DNA of 61,351 nt from JABHQR01 sp043812455 (GCA_043812455.1 JBDRMB010000027.1:1-61351), one strand, 5' to 3'. Counted from the first letter of the stretch, positions 15,887-25,723 are shown. The notes: generated from the letters alone by a model not told the origin. Program-made: numbers and translations.

Positions 15887-16017
15887 AAAAATCATTAGTG
15901 AAAATGATTTTTGGGACACTGAGAAATTCCAAATGAATTTCTTGTGTGATTAAGAACGTGGAAGTTCTTGACATATAGCTCGAAATCGAGAGGAATGTGT
16001 TTAAATTTAGTTTAAAC
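15887..16017 (+). promoter_or_regulatory. Five tandem hairpins upstream of the surface-protein gene
   Basis: Arms and loops: 15887-15896/15903-15912 (10 perfect pairs, loop AGTGAA); 15921-15929/15935-15943 (9 pairs, loop CAAAT, extended by ACAC/GTGT across one bulged T); 15952-15957/15964-15969 (AAGAAC/GTTCTT); 15979-15982/15987-15990 (CTCG-AAAT-CGAG); 15999-16005/16011-16017 (GTTTAAA/TTTAAAC). They stand in a row with short spacers and end 10 bases before the ATG at 16028. No gene covers them. Leader control element or small RNA are both possible. Confidence 0.55.
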
Positions 16018-16027
16018 TTGCTATAAA

Positions 16028-18409
16028 ATGATAAAAGAAATCAGTAAGTGGACTTTAGCACTCACCCTTGTACTAATATTTATCTTAGCCTTATCAAGCT
16101 TAGCACTAGCTGTAAACACTTTTATTATTCAAGAAACTGACGCGATCAATGTCAATTTAGACACTTCTGACCCTGATGGTGATGACATTGTACATTATTT
16201 TGAAGAACCTTTGGATGACAATGGGTACTGGCAGACTAATTATGACGATGCCGGAGAGTACTTTATTGATGTTACTGCTTCTGACGGAATTGACCAAACT
16301 GTTGAAGAGATTAAAATTATTGTAGAAAATAAAAATCGTGAACCAGTATTTATGCGTGAAAGTGTAAGTTTTAGTGAAGGGGATTTAGTAGATTTGACAA
16401 AATTTATTGTTGATCCTGACGATGATGTTTTAGATTTACAGTTTGAAGAACCTTTTGATGAAAATGGTCTGTGGCAGACCGGTTATGCAGATGCTGGAAT
16501 TTATTTGATAGATATTGTTGCTGGAGATTCAGAATTTGAGGTTCAAGAAAGGTTAGAAATTACTATTGAAGATGTAAATCAAGCGCCGGATATTCTTGAA
16601 GTTTCTTTCTCTAACAGTTCTGTGATAAATATTGCTGAAGATGAAACGCTTTTGTTTAGTGTAGCTGCAGAAGATTTTGATGAAAATGAAATTTATTATC
16701 AATGGAAAATTAACGAAGAAATTATTTCAGATTCAAGTGATGGAGAATATTATTTTGACTTTGACAGTTCTGGAGAATATACTTTAACTTTAATTGTAAG
16801 TGATACTGAACTTGAAACAGAACAGTCCTGGGAATTTGAAGTTGACAATACTAATCGTGTTCCAGAACTGAACGATCAATCAATTTCTGTCTATGAAACT
16901 GAATTGTTAGAGTTTAGCCCCCCCCCTGTTGACCAAGACGGTGATGAATTATCTTACGTTTATGAATATCCTTTAGATGGTAATGGTCAGTGGCAAACTG
17001 GTTATAATGATGCTGGGAGTTATGACCTTACCATTGAAGCAAATGATGGTGAGTTTAGTACAGAGTTTACTCTAACTATCACAGTGATTGATTTAGATAG
17101 AGCGCCTGAACTGAATTTTCCAGATACCTTGGAAGTTTGGGAAGGTGAAAATTTTAATTGGGGATTAGAAGTTGTAGATCTTGATGATGATAGTTTAAGT
17201 TTTGAATTTGCTGGCTGGCCAAGTGATATTGATTTCTCAACCAGTAGACAAGAATTGGAATGGAATGTTTCTTATGATTATATAGTTAGAAACGAAAATT
17301 TTGTTACTAACTTCTTGAACGCGTTACGTTTAGAACATTATTTTATGCAAGAAACTAAACAACGGGTTGGAGTTAAAGTGTGTGGTAAAGAACTTTGTAC
17401 TAGTAAGGAACTAGATTTAATTGTTCATAATACTAATCGAGCACCATCAATAACTGCTGCGTTTGACCAAAACCTCATTGAAACGGAAAGTGTTGAACTT
17501 TACGTTGCAGCAAATGATCCTGACGGTGATATTGTAAAATATTATTTCAGTAAACCTTTGAGTAAGAGGGGTGGTAAGTGGACCACTGGTTACGAAGATG
17601 AAGGAGAATATACTGTTTATGTAACTGCAACTGACGGGTTTGCTTCAGATACTGAAGCAGTTAAGATTTATGTTGATAAAAATAATAGAATCCCAACCAT
17701 CACGATTAAAGATGATGAAGTTGTAGTTAATGAAGGCCAAGAATTTATGGTAAGAATTGACGTTTCTGATCCTGATTGGGAAGATGAACTTCAGTTAAGT
17801 GTGGATTATCCTCCTGCAGAACTTATCTTGGGAGAAGATTATTTCCTATGGGCGCCAAGTTATGATACTGTCATGAACAGATCTGGCGGGTTTTGGAATA
17901 ACCTTTGGAGCAATAGTCCTTATTTTACTAAAAAGTTTAGTAGCGAGAAAGAAACTGTATGGTTAGATTTCACGGTAAGTGACGGAGAAGCTGAAGTTGT
18001 CCATCCAGTAAAAGTTGTTGTTAAGAATATTAATCGATTACCTGTGATTGAAGAATACTATCCCGCCGAAGATTTCATTGAAACTACTGTCGGAGATGAA
18101 CCTTTAGCGTTCGGTATTGATGTCAGCGACTTGGATGGGGATTCTCTGGAGTATCGTTGGTCATTTAGTGACTTTGATTTCAATAATGTCAATGGTGATG
18201 TTAGTGCTATCACTAGAGAATTTACTTTACCAGGGGAAAAGAAAGTGCGAGTTACAGTAGATGATGGAAGGGATACTGTTGAGCAGGAATGGACAGTGTT
18301 TGTGCATGAAGGTGAAGTTTCTGTGAGTAATCCTATACCATCTGCTCCCGCAGAACCCAATAATGATTATTCCGTCCGAGTTTATGTCTTTGAAGACTGG
18401 AAGGATTAG
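16028..18409 (+). CDS. Secreted Ig-like repeat surface protein
   Basis: The 793-residue protein has a signal peptide (basic MIKEISK, hydrophobic stretch, cleavage near LALA). Seven or more Ig/PKD/cadherin-like repeats follow with the motifs DPDGD, G-x-WQTGY-x-DAGEY and AxDG, many closed by NRxP linkers. No C-terminal membrane anchor is seen. It probably forms a cell-surface stalk or adhesin. A run of nine C at 16918-16926 encodes SPPP in the fourth repeat, a mutable tract in an AT-rich gene. Paralogous to the lipoprotein just upstream. Confidence 0.8.
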   Translation: MIKEISKWTLALTLVLIFILALSSLALAVNTFIIQETDAINVNLDTSDPDGDDIVHYFEEPLDDNGYWQTNYDDAGEYFIDVTASDGIDQTVEEIKIIVENKNREPVFMRESVSFSEGDLVDLTKFIVDPDDDVLDLQFEEPFDENGLWQTGYADAGIYLIDIVAGDSEFEVQERLEITIEDVNQAPDILEVSFSNSSVINIAEDETLLFSVAAEDFDENEIYYQWKINEEIISDSSDGEYYFDFDSSGEYTLTLIVSDTELETEQSWEFEVDNTNRVPELNDQSISVYETELLEFSPPPVDQDGDELSYVYEYPLDGNGQWQTGYNDAGSYDLTIEANDGEFSTEFTLTITVIDLDRAPELNFPDTLEVWEGENFNWGLEVVDLDDDSLSFEFAGWPSDIDFSTSRQELEWNVSYDYIVRNENFVTNFLNALRLEHYFMQETKQRVGVKVCGKELCTSKELDLIVHNTNRAPSITAAFDQNLIETESVELYVAANDPDGDIVKYYFSKPLSKRGGKWTTGYEDEGEYTVYVTATDGFASDTEAVKIYVDKNNRIPTITIKDDEVVVNEGQEFMVRIDVSDPDWEDELQLSVDYPPAELILGEDYFLWAPSYDTVMNRSGGFWNNLWSNSPYFTKKFSSEKETVWLDFTVSDGEAEVVHPVKVVVKNINRLPVIEEYYPAEDFIETTVGDEPLAFGIDVSDLDGDSLEYRWSFSDFDFNNVNGDVSAITREFTLPGEKKVRVTVDDGRDTVEQEWTVFVHEGEVSVSNPIPSAPAEPNNDYSVRVYVFEDWKD

Positions 18410-18552
18410 TCATTTTTTGTTTTGTTTTCTTCTTTTTGATTTTGATGCTTGTTTATCTTTTCTATTTTGTTTTAATCCGTGCTTTTTTAGCACTACTTTT
18501 TAGTAGTTATAAACCAAAAAGTTTATAAATAACAAAGACAGTTTAATTAAAT

Positions 18553-19200
18553 ATGTTTCTAGAAGATGTAAAAGAGGAACCTGTAGAATTAGGTACTTTA
18601 GTAGACAATATTACCAAAGATCAATATCAATTATTTTTAAAAAAATGTGGCCCTTTTAATGAGCATGTTGAATATAGAATCAATATAAATCATGGAGAAG
18701 AATTAGCAGGATATCTTAAATTTGTTCCTCAACTTCATGGACAAGATGATTATGTGTTATCTGCTCTGAAAACAGAACATGGTTTTCGAGGAAGAAAATT
18801 ATCTAATGCTCTAATTGAAATCTTATTCCAGTATGCTGAGTTAAATAATAAACCATTTAATACTGTTGTACAGCAAAGAAAACCTCTAACTGCATTTATC
18901 ATACAAAAATATGGTTTTGAACCAGTAGATAATCGACCTAGAGACAGAGTTGAAATTCTTGGAAGATATGATGACAATTTGTTGATGGTTGCATTTAGAG
19001 ATGTTACAAAAAGAAGAGAATTTGAAGCATCAAGACTTTGTATTAATTCTGAACAGTATAAAGTTGTAGCACCACAACCAGGATTGTTAATAGATACTGT
19101 AACTTTGTTAACACCGTATATCTTAATCGATGCTGAAAAATGTGACCGTAGAAGGAAAGAAATTGTTCAAAGAAGATTTTCAATAAATTTTAATGATTAG
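18553..19200 (+). CDS. GNAT-like acetyltransferase, divergent
   Basis: The 215-residue protein shows a GNAT-like core: strand YLKFVPQL, then HGFRGRKLSNALIEILFQYA (an acetyl-CoA P-loop position, here GFRGRKL), and IIQKYGFEPV typical of the last strand-helix. The usual Q/RxxGxG/A is weak, so activity is uncertain. The remaining C-terminal 80 residues are not recognised. A TATA-like TTATAAAT near 18522-18531 precedes the ATG. Confidence 0.5.
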   Translation: MFLEDVKEEPVELGTLVDNITKDQYQLFLKKCGPFNEHVEYRININHGEELAGYLKFVPQLHGQDDYVLSALKTEHGFRGRKLSNALIEILFQYAELNNKPFNTVVQQRKPLTAFIIQKYGFEPVDNRPRDRVEILGRYDDNLLMVAFRDVTKRREFEASRLCINSEQYKVVAPQPGLLIDTVTLLTPYILIDAEKCDRRRKEIVQRRFSINFND

Positions 19201-19249
19201 TTATTTTTTCCAAAACTTATATATTGCACCTTAATTCTGAGTACAGATA

Positions 19250-20932
19250 ATGGACAATACTCTCAAAGTTGCGTTAGATACAATACAAATGGGCAAGCAA
19301 GCAATAGTCTTTGCGCCAAGTAAAGCTAGTGCAGAAAAAACGGCAGAAGACCTATCTTTGTTGATGATGGGCAACGGCGTTGAACTGCTTGATTTAGAAG
19401 CCCAAGTTCTGAAAGCTGTATCACCAGCAACTAGACAATGTAAAAGGTTAGCTAAAATTGTCAAAAAAGGTGTGGCGTTTCATCATGCTGGTCTGGCAAA
19501 CAAACAGAGAGAGTTAATTGAAGATGAGTTTCGTGCCGGAAGGATAAAAGTTATTTGTGCTACACCAACTTTAGCTGCTGGTTTGTCGATGCCGGCGTTC
19601 AGAGTTATTCTAAAGAGTTTGAAAAGGTTTAGTGGTAAGTGGGGTATGGATTGGATTCCGGTCTTAGAATACATGCAAATGGCTGGTAGAGCCGGAAGAC
19701 CCGAGCATGAAGATTATGGGGAAGCAATTTCTGTTGCAAGAGATGAAAAGGATAAAGAAGAAATTTATCAGAAATATGTTTGTGGCGTTCCTGAAGATAT
19801 TTATTCCAAACTGGCAGCAGAACCGGTGTTACGGACATATTTGTTGTCTTTGATTGCTTCTGGCATAATCAGAACTGAACATGAAATGAAAGATTTTTTC
19901 AGAAGCACTTTCTGGGCGCATCAGTACCAAGATTTTACTGAACTTGAAAATATTATGGACCGGATGTTAGGATTACTTGTCAAATGGGGTTTTGTCAGAA
20001 GATTAGGGGATCTTCGTCTTGGTGCAGATGGGTTTGTTACAACAGAACCGGTTGAAGATGAAAAGGAAATTGTTGAAAATTCTGAGAAAGATTTTGGATT
20101 TGAAAAAGCTAGTTCTATCTTGGCTAAAGTTAAGAAAATTCCAGGATTGGTTGGTGGGAAGAATAAAAAAACAGATGATGAAAAAAGTGATATGCTTAAA
20201 GCAACACTAATCGGTAAACGAGTATCACAATTATATTTAGATCCGTTGACGGCTAAACATTTGATTGATGCTTTGCATGAAGCTAATAAAAAAGATAGTA
20301 GAACAGCATTTGCATACTTACAGATTCTTTCCAATACTCTTGAAATGCGACCTCGGTTAAGAATTAAATCTAAAGAACAAGATTGGATTCAGGAAGAGCT
20401 TCTGGCACATTATGAAGAACTGCTTGAAGAAGAACCTGCTGAGTATGATTATTCTTATCATGATTTCATGGATTCAATAAAAACTACATTATTCTTTGAA
20501 GCATGGACTAATGAGGTGGGTGAAGATTTATTATTAGAAAAATTTAATGTTCGGCCAGGAGAAATTAAAGTTAAGCTGGACACCGCAGATTGGTTGATTT
20601 ATTCTTCTGAAGAGATGGCGGACTTGTTGAATTATAGAGATCTTGTTTCTGAATTGCGAAAGTTGCGGTTACGTGTCAAGAACGGTGCTAAGGAAGAGCT
20701 TTTAGTGTTATTGAAATTGAAAAATATTGGAAGAAAACGTGCTAGACGGATGTTCAATAACGGAATTAAAGATATGGGTGACTTGAAACGGATAGATCTG
20801 GCAACTTTAGGGCAGATCTTGGGCAAGAAAGTTGCAGAGGATGTTAAGTCACAGTTAGGGCAAGAAGTTAAGGAAGTGCCTGCGGGCAGACGGAAAGGGC
20901 AGTTAGGGTTGGGGAAGTATAAACTTGAGTAA
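19250..20932 (+). CDS. C-terminal half of a Hel308/Ski2-like helicase
   Basis: The 560 residues begin exactly at the second RecA domain (GKQAIVFAPSKASAEKTA, motif IV region), followed by HHAGL, ATPTLAAGLSMPA (motif V) and QMAGRAGRP (motif VI). A winged helix and ratchet-like helical region follow, with C-terminal helix-hairpin-helix elements (LLKLKNIGRKRARRMFNNGI). The first RecA domain with Walker A and DExH is absent, and nothing upstream encodes it. A TATA-like ACTTATATATTG at about 19215-19226 suggests the half-gene has its own promoter. Either one partner of a split helicase or a regulatory remnant. Confidence 0.8.
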   Translation: MDNTLKVALDTIQMGKQAIVFAPSKASAEKTAEDLSLLMMGNGVELLDLEAQVLKAVSPATRQCKRLAKIVKKGVAFHHAGLANKQRELIEDEFRAGRIKVICATPTLAAGLSMPAFRVILKSLKRFSGKWGMDWIPVLEYMQMAGRAGRPEHEDYGEAISVARDEKDKEEIYQKYVCGVPEDIYSKLAAEPVLRTYLLSLIASGIIRTEHEMKDFFRSTFWAHQYQDFTELENIMDRMLGLLVKWGFVRRLGDLRLGADGFVTTEPVEDEKEIVENSEKDFGFEKASSILAKVKKIPGLVGGKNKKTDDEKSDMLKATLIGKRVSQLYLDPLTAKHLIDALHEANKKDSRTAFAYLQILSNTLEMRPRLRIKSKEQDWIQEELLAHYEELLEEEPAEYDYSYHDFMDSIKTTLFFEAWTNEVGEDLLLEKFNVRPGEIKVKLDTADWLIYSSEEMADLLNYRDLVSELRKLRLRVKNGAKEELLVLLKLKNIGRKRARRMFNNGIKDMGDLKRIDLATLGQILGKKVAEDVKSQLGQEVKEVPAGRRKGQLGLGKYKLE

Positions 20933-20989
20933 ATAACTTGCCTTTATAGAACAGTAACATTTAAAAATAGGCATTATTTCTGAGCAAAT

Positions 20990-21523
20990 ATGGCAAGAAT
21001 AAGGAAGTTCGTGGCGTATCAAGGACTAGAAAGACCTTACACTAGAATCAGTAAGTATAACAAGAAGAACTTTGTCAGAGGCGGATTCCCACACATGAAA
21101 GTTATCAAGTTTGATTTAGGTAACAAAACTGGCGATTTTGATTCTATGATCAGGTTAACTTCAACTAGAGCTATGAATATCCGTCATAATGCATTAGAAG
21201 CTGCACGTTTGACTTCTAACAGATATCTTGAAGGTAAGCTGCCTAAGAATTATCATTTGAAAATTAAAGTTTATCCGTTCCATATTTTAAGAGAAAATCC
21301 CTTAGCTTCTGGAGCAGGAGCAGATAGGATGAGTACTGGAATGAAGAAATCTTTTGGTAAGATTATTGGTTCTGCTGCTAGGGTTAAAATTGGCCAAACT
21401 TTAATGGAAGTTAGAGTTAACAAAGCAAATATTAGAGTTGCGAAAGAAGCCTTATCAAGAGCTAGTAAGAAAATGCCTTGTTCCTGTAAAATTAATGTTA
21501 TGGAACCTGTTGTTGCAAAATAA
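20990..21523 (+). CDS. rpl10e: Ribosomal protein uL16 (archaeal L10e)
   Basis: The 177-residue protein matches archaeal L10e along its length: RPYTRISKYNKKNFVRGGFP, ALEAARLTSNRYLE, HILRENPLASGAGADRMSTGM and the C-terminal strand region. It binds 23S rRNA near the peptidyl-transferase and tRNA sites. A near-leaderless start is supported by TATA-like TTTAAAAATA at about 20961-20970. Confidence 0.95.
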   Translation: MARIRKFVAYQGLERPYTRISKYNKKNFVRGGFPHMKVIKFDLGNKTGDFDSMIRLTSTRAMNIRHNALEAARLTSNRYLEGKLPKNYHLKIKVYPFHILRENPLASGAGADRMSTGMKKSFGKIIGSAARVKIGQTLMEVRVNKANIRVAKEALSRASKKMPCSCKINVMEPVVAK

Positions 21524-21571
21524 TTGTCTAAATTTTTCTTAATAGATTTATTAAAATTAAATTTAATACTC

Positions 21572-22264
21572 TTAAATTCCCTGTTGACTAATTTCTTGTC
21601 TTAACTGTTTTAATTCTTGCTGAACCCAAATAAGTTCATTTGGGGGAATAGGATGTTTTCCTTCAATCTTTTTAGAAATTTTTTTAACCATTTGAGTAGT
21701 TAATTCTTCAATACTTTGTTCTTGTTGTGAAGAAAACTTTTTCTTAACTCTGCCTAAAAAACTTGCTGGTTCTAGTTCAGATTTTCCCATGGAACATCTT
21801 ATTTTAGCTAAGTCATTGTTAATGTCCCATTCAACTAAATATCCTGGTCTTAATTTACCACACAATTCTCTTTGTTTAGCTTCAGCTAAAGCTTCTGGAC
21901 TTATTTCTGCTAATTTTCTTTCAATTGGCGCTAATTTTTTCTGATAAGCCTTTTCTGTTTTTAGCATCTTAGCTTGATATGGTTGTTCTCTACGTTTCTT
22001 TTCAAGTCTTTTGTTAAGTTCTTCCAGTTCCTTTTCCAAGAATTGTTGTTGGAGAGATTTGCTTAGGTCTGGTAAAGGAGTTACTTGCTTAACAGCTGTT
22101 GGCGGTAATTTAACTTCTCTCTTTTCCCTACCATTCTTTTTATTCATATAAATGTTAATTCGACGTTTTTTCATAAAGTATGAATAGGCATAGATTAGAA
22201 TCAGGATGAACAAGATCTGGTTTAATGCTATAATAGCAAAGCTCAACAGAGATTTATCTACCAT
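21572..22264 (-). CDS. Membrane-anchored coiled-coil protein
   Basis: The 230 residues start with one membrane segment (FAIIALNQILFILILIYAYSYFM). A basic stretch and a long Lys/Glu-rich coiled coil (about residues 70-130) follow, then a smaller soluble region. Not recognised. It is upstream, same strand, of nothing obvious; the next minus-strand gene is the Nog1-like GTPase 47 bases away. Confidence 0.5.
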   Translation of the reverse strand: MVDKSLLSFAIIALNQILFILILIYAYSYFMKKRRINIYMNKKNGREKREVKLPPTAVKQVTPLPDLSKSLQQQFLEKELEELNKRLEKKRREQPYQAKMLKTEKAYQKKLAPIERKLAEISPEALAEAKQRELCGKLRPGYLVEWDINNDLAKIRCSMGKSELEPASFLGRVKKKFSSQQEQSIEELTTQMVKKISKKIEGKHPIPPNELIWVQQELKQLRQEISQQGI

Positions 22265-22311
22265 CAGTTAAAAAGAAATCATTTTTCCTTTTAAATCTTG
22301 TGTTTAAATCT

Positions 22312-23292
22312 CTAGGTTTTAGAAGTAGTTTTCTCAGGAGGAACGTAATCTTTAGCTTTATCAAGAATCTCTTTCTTAATTTCATCCATGGAATAATACC
22401 TAATATTCTCTTCTTCGAATTCAGTAATCTGTTCTTTACTTAAAAGGTCAGTCTTGCTCAAATAAACTAAAGTTTTCTTAGCTTTCTTGACTTTTTCATA
22501 CAATTTTTTCTGTTCACTAAATGGATATGGTTCAGTTAAGTCAAAAATGAATATTGCTAAGTTTGCCAAATCATCTAGAACAAGTTCTGCTTGTAATTCA
22601 ATCAAATTCATTTTATCTTTTCTAGCGAGAGTTCCAGGAACGTCCAGAACTTGTACTTTCTTATCACCCAAATCAAAATAAGCACAATTGATACTAACTG
22701 TGGTAAACGAATAAGCAGCAGTCTTAGCAGTACTGCCAGTAAGTTTGTTCAGCAATGTAGTTTTTCCAATGTTTGGATAACCATAAATACAGATAGTAAA
22801 CATCTCTTTAATGTCTGGATAAGTTTTCATAACTCGTCGACATGCTTCCAGATATGTTAAATTCTGATCAACCTGTTTTGCTACTGAAGAGATTCTACCA
22901 TAAAATTCTTTAGAATGCTTTTTTACGCTATTATAATCTGTACTTTTCATAATTTTTCTAGCATAAGATTTCTGAAAAAACTTAACTTTTTCCATTAGCC
23001 AGTTAACTGCTCCTAAAGAATGTTTTAGATCTTTGTAATTTAAAGTTAGTTTGAGCAGTTTGATATAAAATTCAGGTAGATGATCTAAACTCGGAAATGA
23101 TCTTGTAATTTTATCTAACCGTTCGACCATCTGATCTTTGATAACATCAATTTTGAGCGTTTCTCTTTTCTTAGTATTTTGTACTCTTTCACCGATAAAT
23201 TCTTTAGCTTTAGCTTTAGCCCTAGCTTTACTGAACGCTAGGTCTATGAGTGCTTTACTATCATCTACTGGTGGAATTGTTTGAAAGTTCAT
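22312..23292 (-). CDS. Nog1-type GTPase
   Basis: The 326-residue protein has a helical Nog1-like N-terminus (about residues 1-155). The GTPase core has the P-loop GYPNIGKTTLLNKL, switch II in VQVLDVPGTLAR and the specificity motif SKTDLL. Nog1-family GTPases assist large ribosomal subunit assembly. Archaeal Nog1 proteins share this N-terminal helical domain; the eukaryotic C-terminal extension is absent. Confidence 0.85.
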   Translation of the reverse strand: MNFQTIPPVDDSKALIDLAFSKARAKAKAKEFIGERVQNTKKRETLKIDVIKDQMVERLDKITRSFPSLDHLPEFYIKLLKLTLNYKDLKHSLGAVNWLMEKVKFFQKSYARKIMKSTDYNSVKKHSKEFYGRISSVAKQVDQNLTYLEACRRVMKTYPDIKEMFTICIYGYPNIGKTTLLNKLTGSTAKTAAYSFTTVSINCAYFDLGDKKVQVLDVPGTLARKDKMNLIELQAELVLDDLANLAIFIFDLTEPYPFSEQKKLYEKVKKAKKTLVYLSKTDLLSKEQITEFEEENIRYYSMDEIKKEILDKAKDYVPPEKTTSKT

Positions 23293-23364
23293 GTTTGATG
23301 TAGAATTGAGAGTGTTTTATAATGGTTCTTGTTAAATCTGAAGATGCTAACCTAACTATTAAAT

Positions 23365-25074
23365 CTACTTATTCTCATTAGGGTGCTCATGACCCATTGA
23401 TTTACGTTCTTCTAATTCCTTGATGTGGAACTCGCGTTCGTCTTTTAATTTGATTTCTTTCTTTCTTACTTTTGTAATAAGTTCAGCAACATGCTTGCCG
23501 CCTAAGAAATGTGGTAAGATCACATAATCAGCACCAACCTTGTACAATTGCAAAGCATCTTCAATATTACCTGCAGTAACGATAATTTTAGCATTTTTAT
23601 TAACTGCTCGAGTTCTTTTGATCAAATATCGATTAGAATCGTCTGAAGGAACTGTCGAAATAAGTTGTTTTAATCCTTTTAAATTCATTCGACTTAATAT
23701 CTCGTCATCATCAACTTCTCCATAAATACAATGATAACCTTCTTTATATAAACGTGAAATTACTTCTGGATTATAATCAACAATCAATACCTTTTTCTTG
23801 ATATTTTTGAAACTTTTTAAGATGCTGTAACCTACCCGGTTATGTCCACATAATACAACTGATGGTTTAATTTTGGTTGGTAAATATTCTAAACCTTCTG
23901 TATTAAACCGATCATAAATTCTAAGTGGTTTTTCTAATATCTTGAAAAGAAAATTGTTATATTTAGTTAAGTAAGATGTGAAAGTGATGGTCAATAAAGC
24001 TAAAATTACAACGAACGAGTAAATGTCCTGGCTAATTATGCCAGCAAATAAGCCTTGTGTTGCAATGATTAAGGAAAATTCGCCAACTTGTGTTAAGTAA
24101 ATTGCACTAATAAATGATGGTTTTTTAGTGTATTTGAACACTGAACAAATGGTCATAGTGATAATTGGTTTAAGAACGAGGATAAAAAGTAAAAATACTA
24201 TCAAAGGGACAATTAAGTTTTTTAGTACGCCTAATGAAAGAGCCATTCCCAATGAAACAAAAAACAGTAACGAAAAGAAATCTCGTAAAGATTTAACTTT
24301 TCCAATAATTTCATAATTGTATTCTAAGTTACCTAATGTTAATCCAGCAACAAATGCGCCAATGATTACTGAAAATCCCATGTAATGGAAAGTAAATGAA
24401 AATAAGAAACATATTGCTAATGATGTGATTAGTAACAATTCTTGGAATTTAGCTGCAAATTTGAAAACATATGGAAAAATAAATTTGCTACAAAGGTAAG
24501 CAATGACAAAAAAACTGACAAATTTCAATAAAGCTAATACCAAAGAAGATTCCACACCATTTAATGAAGATAAGATTGATAATGCTAATATAGCAAACAC
24601 GTCTTCTATTAATAAAATACCCACTACAATCCTACCGTGCAGAGTGTTAAGCTCTCTTTTATCGGAAAGAAATTTCATGACAATCATTGTGGAAGAAAAT
24701 GCTAATATTAAACCAATAAACATCGCTTCTTTGTATACAAAGCCCAGTGCGAGAGAAATTGATGTTGCTAATAAAAACAATAAAGCAATCTGTATTGACC
24801 CACCAATGGTAGAAACTAAAGCAACATCTTTTAATTTTTTCAAGTCAACTTCTAAACCAACCAAGAAAAGTAAAAAGGCTATACCTATGGTTGACATAGA
24901 GTTAATAATTGAAGCATCTGTAACTAAATGAAATATTGGACCAATGACTACACCAACCAAAACGTAAGCTAAAAGTTGTGGTTGTTTGAATAATCTGGCA
25001 ATGAATGCTGCAAAGGCTGCAATAGTAACAACTAACGCTAGTTGTAAGAACATATCATCTACCACCATTGCCAT
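23365..25074 (-). CDS. CPA2/KefB-type cation-proton antiporter with TrkA-N domain
   Basis: The 569-residue protein has about twelve membrane segments (residues 1-380) with the CPA2 signature around FLLFLVGLEVDLKKL and SSTMIVMKFLSDK. A cytoplasmic Rossmann TrkA-N domain follows (VVLCGHNRVGYSILKSF, with VDYN at the end of strand 2) that would bind NAD(H). It exchanges K or Na for protons. The last ~40 residues are charged. Confidence 0.9.
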   Translation of the reverse strand: MAMVVDDMFLQLALVVTIAAFAAFIARLFKQPQLLAYVLVGVVIGPIFHLVTDASIINSMSTIGIAFLLFLVGLEVDLKKLKDVALVSTIGGSIQIALLFLLATSISLALGFVYKEAMFIGLILAFSSTMIVMKFLSDKRELNTLHGRIVVGILLIEDVFAILALSILSSLNGVESSLVLALLKFVSFFVIAYLCSKFIFPYVFKFAAKFQELLLITSLAICFLFSFTFHYMGFSVIIGAFVAGLTLGNLEYNYEIIGKVKSLRDFFSLLFFVSLGMALSLGVLKNLIVPLIVFLLFILVLKPIITMTICSVFKYTKKPSFISAIYLTQVGEFSLIIATQGLFAGIISQDIYSFVVILALLTITFTSYLTKYNNFLFKILEKPLRIYDRFNTEGLEYLPTKIKPSVVLCGHNRVGYSILKSFKNIKKKVLIVDYNPEVISRLYKEGYHCIYGEVDDDEILSRMNLKGLKQLISTVPSDDSNRYLIKRTRAVNKNAKIIVTAGNIEDALQLYKVGADYVILPHFLGGKHVAELITKVRKKEIKLKDEREFHIKELEERKSMGHEHPNENK

Positions 25075-25134
25075 GCCTATAATTAAATTATTTATGTTTA
25101 TAAAGGTTGCTGGTAATGGTGGTTTGTTTATAGT

Positions 25135-25719
25135 TTAATTAGGTAAACCAATTATCACATTATTCATTGGTGTAGTTCTGGGGTCAATTCTTCTTAAAAA
25201 TGCTTGATAATCATTTTCAATAAGAAATTGTGTTCTTACTAGATCAAAATAATCTTCAATTCTTGAGTACAATAATAATCTTGGATCTGGAGGCTGGGCA
25301 AGTGAATATCTTTTTATTCTGTCGTTAACATTAATGCTATAACAACAGGGCATGACTGCTAATGCAATATGTAATTCTATTGCTCTTTCAATGATGTCAT
25401 CTGTTAGAGTACCACAAGAGTGGATTGCAATAGCAACAAGACTTTCTGTGGAAGTTGGTGTAAAGCCCTCGATTCCATCTAAAGAAATGGTATGTTTGCA
25501 TTCAATCTCTGAGATTGTTTTTTCTAATCCTCTCACTTTTTTTACATCAATGAAATTGACATTTTTTATGTTTCCTCTTTGAGTAAAAACTTTTCCAGCA
25601 TTGCCATTTCCTGCACAGAATTCCACTAATTCATATGGCCTATTATCAAAATAATCTTGAAAGAACAGAGCAACAACTCGGTAAAATTCTTCTGCTCTTT
25701 TAATCTGAATATTACTCAT
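25135..25719 (-). CDS. SAM-dependent methyltransferase-like protein
   Basis: The 194-residue protein has VEFCAGNGNAGKVF, a class I methyltransferase motif I, followed by NVNFIDVKKV (motif II) and a PCCY element near residues 138-141, as in some RNA or cofactor methyltransferases. AIHSCGTLTDDIIERA resembles the METTL25/ribosomal methyltransferase-like family. Substrate unknown. It may be co-transcribed with the MBL gene, whose stop lies four bases from this start. Confidence 0.65.
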   Translation of the reverse strand: MSNIQIKRAEEFYRVVALFFQDYFDNRPYELVEFCAGNGNAGKVFTQRGNIKNVNFIDVKKVRGLEKTISEIECKHTISLDGIEGFTPTSTESLVAIAIHSCGTLTDDIIERAIELHIALAVMPCCYSINVNDRIKRYSLAQPPDPRLLLYSRIEDYFDLVRTQFLIENDYQAFLRRIDPRTTPMNNVIIGLPN

Positions 25720-25723
25720 AAGT

